From NCBI RefSeq assembly GCF_041260155.1, contig NC_091933.1, forward strand, positions 8,148,501 to 8,212,500: DNA of 64,000 nucleotides. Direction: 5' to 3'. Shown here in pieces: positions 46,851 through 58,507 of this stretch. A model generated the notes under the pieces. That model ran no database searches. It saw only the letters and a program-made list of their open reading frames with translations, and had not been told where the DNA came from. This DNA comes from Ptychodera flava (taxonomy: Eukaryota; Hemichordata; Enteropneusta; Ptychoderidae). Every line of letters begins with the position of its first letter. Position 1 is the first letter of the stretch. The translations under genes and the position numbers were made by a program.

Positions 46851-47353
46851 TTACCTCGCCGTTTTAGTGTCTGTTATACATACGTTGTATGCACAAAACA
46901 CACGATATTTCTATCTTACACAAACAACAAGGTCTCTTAAAAGTGACGCTCTCTCATTAGATTGGACGAGACTAATTATAGTAGGCGGTGTACTCGTTTC
47001 TTGTGTAGACTGTTGATCGGCTGAACGATCTTTGTTTATCACATAACACAGCAAAATGAAGGTGTTGTTAAAACAAAACAACACAATAAAGATGGTCAGT
47101 TAGGTCACTCGAGGAAAAGTGGCATCGTATTACAATGGAACGACGGTGATAAACTTTAAGTTACATTTAGTTTTTTGAGGACACGTAATGTTTTTCTTTT
47201 TCTAAATTTATCTATATTTAATTTTTTACACAAAATTAAGTTTCCCATTTCATTTTAGCTCTCTTGCAATCTAATAAAGACTCAAAAAGTATATTGATTT
47301 CCAAGTCTCGTTGAAAGATATTATAGCAGTTACATTTCTGTAAGCACCATTCT
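46851..47353. other. intergenic, nothing recognised
   Basis: AT-rich, no exon or repeat boundary seen. Confidence 0.5.
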
Positions 47354-47357
47354 TTAA

Positions 47358-47542
47358 AGGTATACAGTCATCTGTAATCTAAATATGCCCATATATGGTC
47401 AAAGGGGCGTTCCTTGGTATTCGAAATGTCCATGTGAGGGCGCTGTTTTTAAAAAGCGGCCACCCGCTTAAAATCTGTGATTGTTTAGATTTTCTCTTTC
47501 CATGGTAACTGTGGCAAAATTGGAACAGGTGACAATATACCT
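47358..47542. mobile_element. TTAA-flanked MITE, 185 bp
   Basis: The ends are inverted: AGGTATACAGTCATCTGT and, on the other strand, AGGTATATTGTCACCTGT. TTAA lies directly outside both ends (47354-47357, 47543-47546), the target duplication used by piggyBac and Kolobok-type transposases. The interior has a GCGGCCACCCGCTTAAAATC segment and no transposase. Confidence 0.75.
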
Positions 47543-47546
47543 TTAA

Positions 47547-48688
47547 AATGGAATACATACTCATACTGATCATCTGAGTTGCAATCTCATTGAAAGTTCC
47601 CAAAAATCAAATATTTCATATTAATAATAGGGTCAACCTCATCATTCTTATGAATGAGAAGTATAATTTGTTTTAAAATTTTGGAATGATAAAGTTAGAC
47701 ATTGGGAATGACAGCTAAGTCATATTGATGTGAACAATTCCTGAAATAAAGATTTTCTTCTAGAACGACAAATTAAGATTAAAGAAAGAGTTTTAAGTGC
47801 AAGCCATACAGAAATCCTTTAAATGATACGGGAAGATCAAGTTACTCGCAAAAGAAAGCGTTGAAATTATACCCCACAAAACCACAGTAACCAAAGTCAT
47901 TTGATTTCAACGACTTGCTTTTATAGGAAATATTAAAATCATTATTGGAGTTATATATCCTAAAGAAATTTTACAAGAGCCTATTTTTTGTGATTATCAA
48001 TGAAGATGTGGCATTTTGGCAAGAAGAATAATTTCTCCTTATGATATCATATAGCAAAGCTCACCATAAACTTCTACTGAAAGTATGGGACAGCGTGGCC
48101 AAGGGGACGAAATATGAGCTCTCGATATGACGTCTACCCATGTAAGACCGAATGTTTGTTCTGATGTAAAGAAGCAGATCTGTATCAGTATGACGTAATC
48201 TAATGTAATTGACAAAATGGCACCCACGGCGCTGGAGAACGTTGATTGGTACTGTATGTCAGATGTCAAAATTTAAGTTTGTCTGGGGAATTGCAAAATC
48301 AGCAGCTGAAGAAAATAACGAGTCACAAAACGCAAAGACGCAATAGAATAGAACAGGCAGGCTTTGTTTATGCACTGTCTTGACTGTGCTTTGTGTTGAA
48401 CTAGGTTTAGTTGATGATTAAAGTGGATGCACGTTGAGTGTTTGGAGTACATTCATAATTTTCTTTAGTTAGAGCAGGGTCGCTCCGAGTGTGTGTACAG
48501 TAAGATCTTGTAGAACTTACATGTTATCGTGGATTGTGCTCATTACATGATATCAGAAGGGTTGGTATCACCTGAAATTTATTTCAAGCTCCAAATGCCG
48601 TAACGTTTAATGTTTTCAGTATTGTTGTTCCGAGCACTAACTGCAATTTTGTTTTTCCAATACGTAAAGCTTGGTGAAAAGCTCAGTA
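47547..48688. other. intergenic, nothing recognised
   Basis: Only short frames without motifs; a 76-codon minus-strand frame at 48039-48269 is not supported by anything else. Confidence 0.5.
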
Positions 48689-48692
48689 TTAA

Positions 48693-49016
48693 AGGCCCAA
48701 TAATGCTAATTTTTCATAATTTTTTTCGTAATTTTCATTTTTCAAGTTCTTCTACTCCAAAAATAATACTGAAACACCTTAGATTGTACATAGCTTTTAG
48801 ATGTGTAAAACACACTGCTATTGTTTACATTTGAAATCTGGTGCGATCAAAATTCACTTGTCAACAATAACAACGCAGTTTATACATTGATAGGCTGAGT
48901 TGACGAGCTCAATACTGCGTATCTCAACATGCTTTGGGAAGTAGAACAAGAAATTATAGTTGAAATTAAAAAAAAATATTGGAAAAAAATCATCAAAGGC
49001 TAGTGTGAATTGGCCT
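48693..49016. mobile_element. TTAA-flanked hairpin MITE, 324 bp
   Basis: The left end AGGCCCAATAATGCTAATTT and the reverse complement of the right end (AGGCCAATTCACACTAGCCT) share spaced identity, and a T-rich block and a GTTCTACT block follow in each arm. TTAA flanks both ends (48689-48692, 49017-49020). The centre holds CAACAATAACAA, which also appears in the DNA just to the right, suggesting a second, eroded copy there. Confidence 0.65.
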
Positions 49017-49449
49017 TTAATATTTACTTCATCAACAGCCCTCATGCGTATAGTCAACATTGTTATTGTTTATGTTAAAATAAAGTCCGGACAAAAATTA
49101 ATTTGTCAACAATAACAATGATCATTAAGGCTGGGTTCACAAATAACGGCTGGGGGCACGTTGATTGTGTTTCAGCATGCTGTAAAGAGACAGCAAGAAA
49201 CTGTATTTGATAAACTGCATCGAAATATTGAAAAAATTATCAACAGTTGCAGCTTCTGCCCGATACTAGAACTACTGGTTTGTTTTTTACGAAAATTCAC
49301 ACTTTTTAGATTTTTTGAGACAAAAGTAATGAAATACGACAAAATGCTGCTAGATCTCATTTAATTTTTACTAACATTATAACAATTGGAGGACATTACA
49401 ACGTTGTTACATTTTCATTGAATTACCCATCAAACATTGAAATGGTAAG
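49017..49449. other. repeat-derived non-coding DNA
   Basis: TCAACATTGTTATTGTT and TTGTCAACAATAACAATGA face each other at about 49053-49130, like the centre of the MITE to the left. Beyond that no feature is recognised. Confidence 0.4.
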
Positions 49450-49577
49450 AAAAGGGACCCAAAAAACTTCAGCCCCCTCTTACAGGCAGATCAAACTTTC
49501 AAGTCCGCCTCTACTACTACGGAAGTTTTCGAATCCCCTGAATTCCTCAAGCCCCCTGTCTTTGTGAACGCAGCTTA
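49450..49577 (-). repeat. G-rich dispersed repeat, copy 2
   Basis: On the minus strand it begins with GCGTTCACAAAGACAGGGGG and holds TAGTAGAGGCGGACTTGAAA and CTGCCTGTAAGAGGGGGCTG in the same order as copy 1 at 37800-37945. Confidence 0.65.
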
Positions 49578-49997
49578 AGATATATAATAAAGGCTGTGTT
49601 GAAAAGACAAAGCTGTAAATTTTGCCAATTCTTGCAGTGTATTTGTTTCGTGTGCATAACTAAGCTCTTTGCTTTACTCCCTATACGTGCTCACTTCTCA
49701 TCTCCTAATTTCAATAGTGACAAATTTGAATTTTCATATATGAACTGTGTTGATGAGCCTAATACTCGGCATTTTATCATGATTTAGTACTCAAACAAAA
49801 TGTTGCGATTCAGCTTAGAAAAAAACCAGGAAAACTAAAAAAGCAAGTCACATATATTGACGAGCTTACAAGTACAGGTTTATGGGGGACTTTCCTCAAC
49901 TGTAAGGAAAACATCATTTGGTCTAAGGTGAAGTCATAGTGTCTTTGACTCTGGTATAGTGGGGGTCACTATGTTTACATTTTACAATACGAAAGGG

Positions 49998-50430
49998 TGT
50001 CCGAGTGCAGCAGAATGCAACTTTTTTATTATTAAAGTTAAAATATTTTCTCTTAGGTCGAGGAGAAATATTGTGCTGTTCCGACAACCCGACCTACCCT
50101 ATTTTTTACTTGCCGACCCAAACCTTTTTAAAGCTACATAAACCAGAAGTAAAAAAGAAAGAAAGAAAACATAAAATCGCGCATTCATCACCTGGCATTT
50201 GATTTTTGCATGAACGAGGATGCCTTTTATGGTTTTATTGCTTTTATTAAGAATGATAAGTTTTTCTGGAAATGTTGTGGCCACTGTTTGATCGCCTCGA
50301 ACCCCCTGAAAAATGCATATATAAAAATATTCTACTTACCCTAGTTTTGAAAATCATGTTATCGGAACAGCACATTGTTTTTGCCTTACCGGAAAGGAAC
50401 GCACTGTACACACTCTTGCACCTACCCCAG
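49998..50430. repeat. imperfect inverted repeat around GTGCTGTTCCGA
   Basis: TTGTGCTGTTCCGACAAC near 50072 and its inverted partner GTTATCGGAACAGCACA near 50357 face each other about 270 bp apart. The arms are only some 20-30 bp long. It is likely an eroded foldback element. Confidence 0.5.
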
Positions 50431-51549
50431 TAAAATACTATGTCTTTGTCAATTTCTATCAATTTCAAAGATAGCTTCAAACTAAATACAGCAAGACACT
50501 AGTAATATCCAGTTTGCAAACAAGTTTTGTCTGAATGTCAAATTTGTTTATCAAGTGAGAATTTTTACATCTTGATCCTGCCGTCAATCCATTAACAACA
50601 ACCTTGATGTACGAAACTATCCTTTAGGTTCTTCAGTAAATTCATACGTATGTCATCTTCCTTTTATAACTCCAGGGCCACAGGGACAGATGACTTATTA
50701 AAGCTCCATTTAGTATTACCAGGGCCCAAGCGTGATGGTAATTTGCAACAAAGGCAATTTTTAGTACAGCTTGATAGGTGAGAATAGTTTATCCTTACTG
50801 TTCCGTGAGAAAGCAACACAAATCGTCCAGCTCTATAGACTGCACGTAGCACTCCCATAGATAGTGATCTGAGCAAAATTTCAGGTCAAATAGTCAGTTG
50901 GTTCTAGAGAAGAATATATTTTTTATTTGACTGAAACTTTTCAAACATTCGTCATAGCGGTCAAGGTCACGTGACTGTTTACAATTTAATTTCAAATTTT
51001 AGTAGACCAAGTAGCAGCATTCTACACAAGAAAATTGAAGAAGAATCAAAGAAGAAGAAGTAGAATTAGAACGAAATCAATCGGGGCCTCGCTCAGCTGC
51101 CCTGGGCCCCTGAAAACCTTGATTGAGCCTCCTTCAACGTCGATCGATAAATTCACACTGTACACTGAACCAAAGATAGTGTCATTAGCTTAAATTGAAA
51201 AGTTCACGTTGCCACTTGTAAATTGACACCTTTGGCCATATACTTGCGATTGCACGCATTTTGAACGACACAACGACCTATTCCTATACTTCAAACATTG
51301 AGATAGGAGCGAAACGCTTCTACTTCCATCTTCAAACAAGCGAGCTTTCTCTCTTTTTATATATTGCAAAAAATGTGGATTTCCCCCGAGACAGCTACGG
51401 CCTCTCTATATTACCATAACTCTGAAGGTTCCGTATGATCATTACATTTTCATATATTCCGACTTTTGGTGGCTCTTGCGAATATGTGAAGGTTAAATAA
51501 GTATTAAAGTAATATATATAAAAATGCATTTTTACAATAAAACAAACTT
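50431..51549. other. intergenic, nothing recognised
   Basis: No exon, RNA gene or clear repeat; a GAAGAA-rich patch lies near 51040. Confidence 0.5.
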
Positions 51550-51672
51550 TTGAACCACTCTTTTTAATGGTGGGGATTTGGCGGAGGGGTTTTGACTGTT
51601 AGGTCTTTGGCTGTTATGTCTTCTGGGCAACTTGGTGCCGTACGTAGTGAGTTCGAATCCGATCGAAAATCT
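51550..51672 (+). mobile_element. tRNA-like SINE, copy 2
   Basis: It shares the leader TTGAACCACTCTTT, the A-box-like TTTGGCGGAGGGGTTTTG and the B-box GTGAGTTCGAATCC with copy 1 at 15970-16076. Here the spacer between the boxes is longer, by an inserted duplication of a TCTTTGGCTGTTATG-like piece. AATAAAACAA precedes it. Confidence 0.6.
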
Positions 51673-52587
51673 TCTGACTTTCCACGACTTGAAGCTTGCA
51701 ATTATTTTCTTAATGTCATCTCCAACAGATTATGAAACTATTAAGAAAAAAACGGTATAAATTTACACGGCACTGGGTACAAGCCCCTGGGCTTGGGCAT
51801 GTGATGCCTGCATGAGGAGATTATTGCTAAAATTATGTTTCTGGCGTATTAATGAGTTTTTCTCCATACATATCCACGACTCTCTGATTGAGAAAGAATC
51901 TTCTTTTTCAGGAGAGAACGTCTATACTGTCATTATAACACCGTGACTCAAACTGCAATTCATGAGTACCTTACAGTAATATTTGAACTTGTTATTTGCA
52001 ATGAAATAGCAAGGATGAATGCATGATGATGTTTCAGCTCTGATATCAGTACTTCGACCTAAGGCTGTAAAGTACATACACAACTATTTGCGCAAAAATA
52101 GGCACACAATGTTAATTTACATTATTTGAAAAGGTAAACGTATATCTTACTTCTATATAAACAGGGAACGATTGTATTTCATCATCATATACCATTTATG
52201 GCATAGCTTTTCCCATTTAGACGAGTTTACCTTCAATATGCTTGCACGAGTAGCGAAGCAGGAGGCAAGTTTGAACCATCTAAGCTAAAATGGTTTTTAC
52301 ATGTTTTTGCATGACTTGGGTAAAATATACTTGGAAGAGCAAGATGAAGTGTACTTGGTTTAGTTTGATTCTACTTTTATTTGTCCAGTAGGCATTTCCA
52401 AGCAAAGTAATATGAAAAAGAAAAAATGTGAAAAATTCTATTAAAATAATAAAATAGTTTGAAAAAAAGAAGAGGTAGTCCTTAGCCAGTGATTGTGCCT
52501 CATGACCTTGCTTTTCATGATGCGTGGTCTGCATGGTGCCACTTCATATTGGTTGATAATGGACAATCTAGCAATTTTGCTTGACCA
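51673..52587. other. intergenic, nothing recognised
   Basis: No supported feature. Confidence 0.5.
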
Positions 52588-52845
52588 TTAATAATGATCC
52601 GGCATATAGCAGCTTTGAGAACACCTTCGACCCTTGCAGTTGTAGTTTGTGTCCGTGTGATGTTCGCAAAGCGTATTGTTCACAAACGGGTTGGCCGTGT
52701 CAACACTGGCGCTGTCAATGCCGCTGAAAAGGCATGGTCTTGAGCCAGTGACAGTAAAGTTAAGCAATAAAGCGCACCCAGTGACGATATACAACGAGAT
52801 TTTGAAGGGTTCGCAACATATATTCATCAGTGATAGTGCATACAT
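52588..52845 (-). CDS. possible small secreted cysteine-containing peptide
   Basis: A minus-strand frame has a second Met followed by a hydrophobic run, ISLYIVTGCALLLNFTV, that could be a signal peptide. Then comes a short chain with two NxT sites and cysteines ending CKGRRCSQSCYMPDHY. A dibasic GRR site would permit processing. The frame is only 85 codons and has no homologue I recognise and no confirmed splice sites, so it may be chance. Confidence 0.2.
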   Translation of the reverse strand: MYALSLMNICCEPFKISLYIVTGCALLLNFTVTGSRPCLFSGIDSASVDTANPFVNNTLCEHHTDTNYNCKGRRCSQSCYMPDHY

Positions 52846-54167
52846 GAAGTGAACTGGTCAAAACCGAGTGGTATACCGTCTTTGAATTTTGGGTCACACA
52901 CTACATACACTGCAGTGTTGGTATTGGGTGATATTTAATGATGCACTATAACTTAGAATTAGAATTTGTGAAGATTATTTTAGACTGCATGTGATTGCCT
53001 ATCTGGCACTGTCGAATTACTTTCGCCTCGGTGTGTTGCATTTCAGTATCAATTTTTGATAGAATAAAGTAAATAATTATCACTTCACTGTTCTCTTGTA
53101 ACCATTCTGCACTCAATATTGGTGAATTGTTTATACCAATTATTTCTGATTTTTTTCACATTTAAAGCCAGTTTCCATTGCAACATCGCAAGATTTTGGC
53201 ATTACAGGCGGAATTTTTAGAATAGACAAACAAGTAGTGTGATATATGATATAGCTTTGTGTACAGTCGGGCCACTAAGTGTGATTTTTTGCTGGCCCTG
53301 CAACTCAACTATATCATGCTACAAACAACGGGTAAGAAAGTGATATCAAGGTGCAGATTTGTAAGTTAATAAAATTTTACCAAATCGTGGTTGATACTGT
53401 TTTTTGTAGAACGCATTCTCGGCCCGGAGGCAGATCTTTCGACAACAGTGGCGTCTTGGGTGACTGTTTGAAGTTCAACGTACAACATTTTCCCGCCATT
53501 GACTGAGTGGCTATTTATTCTCCTCCCATAGGCGACATCTGGGTGCTGCATCGTTTAATGGGCATTTTGTGTGAAATACAAAGGAACTATCCTAAAGAGA
53601 TGATATTGAGAGACTGCTTTCAAGATTATCATCCATGCAAAGTGACGGACAATCGCGGATTTACTATCATCAAAGTTACATTTTTACCTTCCACTATGGA
53701 GTGAGTTGACCTCAAAGCATTTTATCATGCGTATTCATGATCGTTTTTCTATGATCTCCCGCAGAGCGTAGCCCAACATGGAAAACGTCAACACGATTTC
53801 TATTATTTGAATATGACGTTAGTTTTTGATCGAATTTTCATAAGGGTAAGTTTGGAAAGAGGGAGAATCTGCATGACACTGGCTTGTTTGTTTTTACTGT
53901 GAAAGCTACTGTCCAGCATCAGCAGTGAGCTACTGCAGCTGTATATAAGCGTCTGTGGCAGCACGGTGGACTTTGACTCAATAGAAACAAACTGAGTGAC
54001 AAAATACTTTAAAAATAAGAGTACAGTCAAATCAAGTCAAGACAAAACATCAACGGGCCTATGGTTTACCCATATGGTCAACATCAACTTCCGGCCACGG
54101 CCGCTAATGAACGCTAATTAGACGGCCAAGTGTTCTTGGTTACATGAGTAAATGCAGGTGGTATGGT
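52846..54167. other. intergenic, nothing recognised
   Basis: No exon or repeat boundary is supported on either strand. Confidence 0.5.
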
Positions 54168-54171
54168 TTAA

Positions 54172-56019
54172 AGGGACATTATTTGTATCTTTTGACCTTA
54201 TATTGTTGCAAACGAGCAGTTGATAATGTTGTTCGACTTACTGAAAGATGTCTAAAAAACGGTCGACCATAGACAACTTCCATCCCGTTTGCGTACACTG
54301 TATAGAAAAACCTTGGGTCAGGGGTTAATGGTGGGCTACTTTTAACCTCAGAGTTGGCAAGGTGACCTAGTACCTGCGATCAGACCACACTGCTAACAGC
54401 TATCTGGGCCGCTGTAAGCATCCGCGTTTAAAAAAAATAAACCACGCGAAGTGAAAGTCGAAAGCGCAGTATTGCAATTTCGGGATTCCCTATACTGATG
54501 CCGTTTGCTCAGTTACATTTTGACGGTCAGTTTTCATGGAGATCTTGACGGCCAATCCTGCTCTTAGATACACTATTCTTTGCTGCTAGAGAGCACATTT
54601 TATAATGGGCATTTCAAATGCCTACAAGCTGCAAGAAGTCGATGACAAGGCCTATAGTGGTGGATTTTTTTCGTCCCGTTTGTTCCTCCATATGTATATA
54701 TAGACTTGCCCAAAGCCTGTGGGCATAGAAATGTGAAAACATAGTAAAATGAAGGGATAAACTTCAGTAGACAGTCATGTTATTGTCGAGGTGATCGCGA
54801 AATTGAAGCAAATGAATGTACTTTGACAACTGACACGTACATCATATGTCACCGTCTGCGTGGCAGGGCTGTGCAAAATCGCTGGCAGCACCTCGGTTGC
54901 GGCGTGCAGTTTCTCCACCAAAAACAACCCATTTTTAATCCCAAGCTTGCATTGAGTTTCGTTTTTGAGCACGGCACCCACCTCTTCTGGGTACGGTTAG
55001 CCCTGCGTACAGGTCTGTGTGTTCCCGGCGTTATACGGCGTGGAGGCCGTATAACGCCGGGAACACACAGACCTGTACGCACGGCTTAGGTACACGATGT
55101 GCTCAGCTGAGCTTCAATACTTACGCAAAGCCCACTTTTGGGAGTGGGTCGGAGACACGGAGGCCGTAAGCGACGTATAGGGTCTTGGCAACTGTCATTG
55201 CGATGTACTCACTTTTGGTTCGAAATGCGATTCAACTGATACAAATAATTACACAATGCACAGAGAATAACAACATTCAAACAGATCTTGTGTGTCGAGA
55301 GGTGACTCCACTCGCGAGCAGTACATCCATGACAGCACTCGCCCGGTGCGGTGTCACGATGTCACCGATGCTACACTATGCACTGTTCAGTCCGAGTGCG
55401 ATGTTTCCAAGTTCAACAAGTGATCATGTCATGTTTGTAAAACGAATCAACGTAATGGCAAGAAAATGCCCTAAAAATCTTGAAAGTTGACGAACATTTG
55501 CCAACGATCAAATGCACAGAAAATGCATTACTCTGCACCTGTTTCACTATCACCACAGCAATCTGACATCATTTTAGTTTTACCATTGACCCAATTGCGT
55601 CTATGGTTTTATTTGTTTCACAGTCCGTGTCATCGATACTAAAATCAAACTTACAAGCAAATGCCCTGCTTAGTTTCACTATTTGACAGTAGATTGTGAG
55701 ACGTGCATTTGTTTATGCGCGTGTGCTTCTCGATATCCATTGTGCTGAAGTTGGTGTGTAGGTCACAGGCCGTTCACATTCCAGCTGTACTTTGATGGTT
55801 GACGTATGCGTAGTAATATTGGTCATGTGCTTGGGTTCAATAATGGCGGTTGGTTCAAATCGCGCGGACGCCCTTACCAACATTGAACCTTGCCGTAGGT
55901 GGTTTTACATATCCTTGAAGCCGTCCATAGTCACAATTTAGGTCTCCTATTGATTTGACCAGGGATTTCAGTCATCGAAAAAATGAAAAAAAAAGTCAAA
56001 AGATACAAATAATGTCCCT
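54172..56019. mobile_element. TTAA-flanked DNA transposon derivative, 1848 bp
   Basis: Left end AGGGACATTATTTGTATCTT and the reverse complement of the right end are identical for about 25 bp, up to a TTTTGAC block. TTAA lies outside both ends (54168-54171 and 56020-56023). TTAA targets with an AGGG start suggest Kolobok; piggyBac is the alternative. Inside there are no recognisable transposase motifs; frames such as 55185-55490 (+) are unidentified. So it is a non-autonomous derivative or contains captured DNA. A perfect 35-bp inverted repeat lies at its centre. Confidence 0.7.
55004..55080. repeat. perfect 35-bp inverted repeat with 7-bp spacer
   Basis: 55004-55038 (starting GCGTACAGGTCTGTGTGTTC) is the exact reverse complement of 55046-55080. 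Imperfect pairing goes on for 10-15 bp outside. It is GC-rich in an AT-rich setting and sits near the middle of the 1.85-kb TTAA-flanked element. Confidence 0.95.
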
Positions 56020-56023
56020 TTAA

Positions 56024-56714
56024 TGAGGGTGATTTATAACATATTGGAGAAAGAATATTTTACCACGGAAAAATTAATGCTAAACTTATCGCTTTTGGGA
56101 CTTTAATGGTTTTAATCATATGTCAATCATTGCGTCCGTCCGTCCGTCCCGTCAGTACCTGCGTCCGTCTGCAATTTTTTTCCGGATTACAGATTCAAAT
56201 GCATACGTTAACTTTATTCAAACTTTCGACTTTCGCTCTATTTCCAAAATCCACTCTTTTTTAGCTTTGTTTCGACCGGTCACGATGGTTTCACACCATA
56301 TGAAATGTGAGATTAAACCATTATCTATGCAATATTACTAAGTGTTTTATTCATCTAATTATTGTTCACTTTCGTTGAGTCCGGAAAACACGACCGAACT
56401 CAGTTCAAAATCGGTTTATTCTCAATTAGGCATTTTGCCGAATTGCAGGTCGTTTACATTTTCCTACGTCGTTCCTCGTTTTAAAGAGTGTAACTGGAGA
56501 AGGTGTGAACGGAAGAAGAGAAAATTTTCGGAGCAACGTGTCTCGTAAAGCAAATCTAATTTTCATTTCGTTTTCGAAAGCCGCATTATCGCCGACCGAT
56601 TTTGGCAGCAAAATAAGTTTGAAAATAGTTTGTGTTCAAAACCCAAATTATCCTTCTTATCTAGACGCCCGTTGTTTCGATCGGAAGTAACTTTACAGAG
56701 TACTAAGTAGTTGT
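56024..56714. other. non-coding, nothing recognised
   Basis: A GTCC repeat of four units is at about 56131. No exon is supported. Confidence 0.45.
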
Positions 56715-56800
56715 AATTTTTGATGATTTTTTTCTGGCTGATTTTGTTTTAATGTCGACGACAGTTTCTTGTTCTACTCCACTCAGCATACACGGATGTA
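56715..56800 (+). mobile_element. partial copy of the 324-bp hairpin MITE
   Basis: TGATGATTTTTTTC followed by TTTCTTGTTCTACT and CAGCATAC match, in order, the reverse complement of 48900-48995. The ends and TTAA flanks are missing. Confidence 0.45.
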
Positions 56801-56818
56801 AAGTATTCAGCCCATTAA

Positions 56819-57039
56819 CCCGGCCTGTACAGTAAATTGCATCGGTATTGTTGATAGGTAAATTCTGGTCTGGACTTCAATGCAAGTGTTAACAATAACA
56901 GTGTATTCTACACGTAAAACAAAGCTAAATAGCAGGTATTTTACATGCTTTGAGGAGTAGAACAAGCATTTGCGATTTACATACAGATCAAAATCATAAA
57001 GCGTTACAGCTACTTTATATTCAAGGCTGAAGGGCCCGA
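56819..57039. mobile_element. TTAA-flanked hairpin MITE, 221 bp
   Basis: Left end CCCGGCCTGTACAG and reverse-complemented right end TCGGGCCCTTCAG are imperfect inverted repeats. TTAA flanks both (56815-56818, 57040-57043). The interior shares AACAATAACAGTGT and GCTTTGAGGAGTAGAACAAG with the element at 48693-49016, so the two are relatives. Confidence 0.55.
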
Positions 57040-57043
57040 TTAA

Positions 57044-58507
57044 GTACTGGAATATCACTTGCATTACTTGTGGTTTAGAATATTCCTAGCTTTTTAAAAA
57101 AATTTATTTGACCTGTTTAGTTTTCTACATTGTCTGCATCACACCCAAATTAAACCCCGCGGGTTTCACTGACCCGTTTGTATATTCAATATCACCCCCT
57201 TATCATTAGTAGCAGTTTCTGCTTTCCCTACCCACATTGCTTTTGACTTTTTACCGTCATTTTTTAACCTGCTGCACTCGTAAATATCCTTCATAACATT
57301 TATTACTATCTTAATCGAATCTTCATCCTCTACAAACTGTAAGTTGTATAATCAGCTGGTAATCAGATTTTTGCAAAGTTGTTATTCAAAACAGAAATGC
57401 CAGAAATATGCCTGTCTCACTCTACACGCAAGACCTTTCATAACTAGTGCAAATAGAAGAGCAGAAATGGAACTTGATGAACTCACGCGGCAATACTATT
57501 CAACTCAAAAGCTGCTTACTTGTGCTTGTGTGTACTCTTCTACGCAAAACAATTCTGTACAGACCAGGGCAATTAGCGAATGTGTACAACTAGGCTAGTT
57601 AATGAATAATCAAAGACGAGGTGAAAAATATGAATGTGTTTAAAAGCAAGGCCAATTAGTGAAGGATGAATGACGTACAAAGGGGAAGTTCATGAACAGT
57701 GCGTAAACAAGGGCAGTTAATGAAGGATCTAAAACTAGGGCAGCATTTTGATCCGTGGTCAATGCTGAATAACAAACGATTCAATGTGAGGCTTGTCTTC
57801 CCTGAAGGAGTAAACGACTGGAAATACCAGTCAATTTGTTTTTTTCACAGGTTACACATTTCACGTTTGCAGTATTTTAAGGGGGCGCAAGGTTGCCTGA
57901 AATAAACGATCGATGAGGCCAGTATAAAACATCTTCTATGAATGTAGTAGTCATAATTGACTTATAATTTTGGTAGGAAAGCTTAATGCCGTGATAATTT
58001 CAATGCTCTGTTTTCATGATTCCATGCTTTCATGTTTTCATGATTCCATGTCTTTCCAAAGATTAAGACGCATGTAGCATTTTGTCTGAAATAAATTATT
58101 TTTCCGAGCCCCAGCTGTGCTGCAATCAGTTGTTTATTTGCTTGATATGGACAATTATCAATTGTTTATTACACAGATATAGGGAAATATATATTATGTC
58201 AAGTAGTGATGCAAGCAAATACAGGCAAATGTGGTGATTTTGAGATGCAACATGTTTTCTGCCATTGTAAAACTATAAGTCGACGTTCGTAATTACTGAA
58301 ACGAATTGAAAATTATCCTGAGGGGTGATTTCAAGAGAATGGCTAGAATGACCAGACTGCAAACTTGGGAAGAACACATTACAATTTAACCATGGCAAGG
58401 AACAGAATTAATCGCAAATAGGATCTTAAACGATAATACATGTAAGTAAGGATATTACCGATTCAATAAATGGCGATTTGATAGCGATCGGAACTATTCT
58501 GTGAGTC
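57044..58507. other. intergenic with faint tandem phrases
   Basis: AGGGCAATTAGCGAAT, AGGCTAGTTAATGAAT, AAGGCCAATTAGTGAAGGAT and AAGGGCAGTTAATGAAGGAT occur between 57565 and 57735 and look like remains of a short array. TTCATGATTCCATG recurs near 58015-58050. No gene is supported. Confidence 0.45.

Noticed and set aside
54823-55089. Mirror-image frames ending in RTGLCVPGV-type sequence on both strands
   Set aside because: Both are forced by the perfect 35-bp inverted repeat at 55004-55080.
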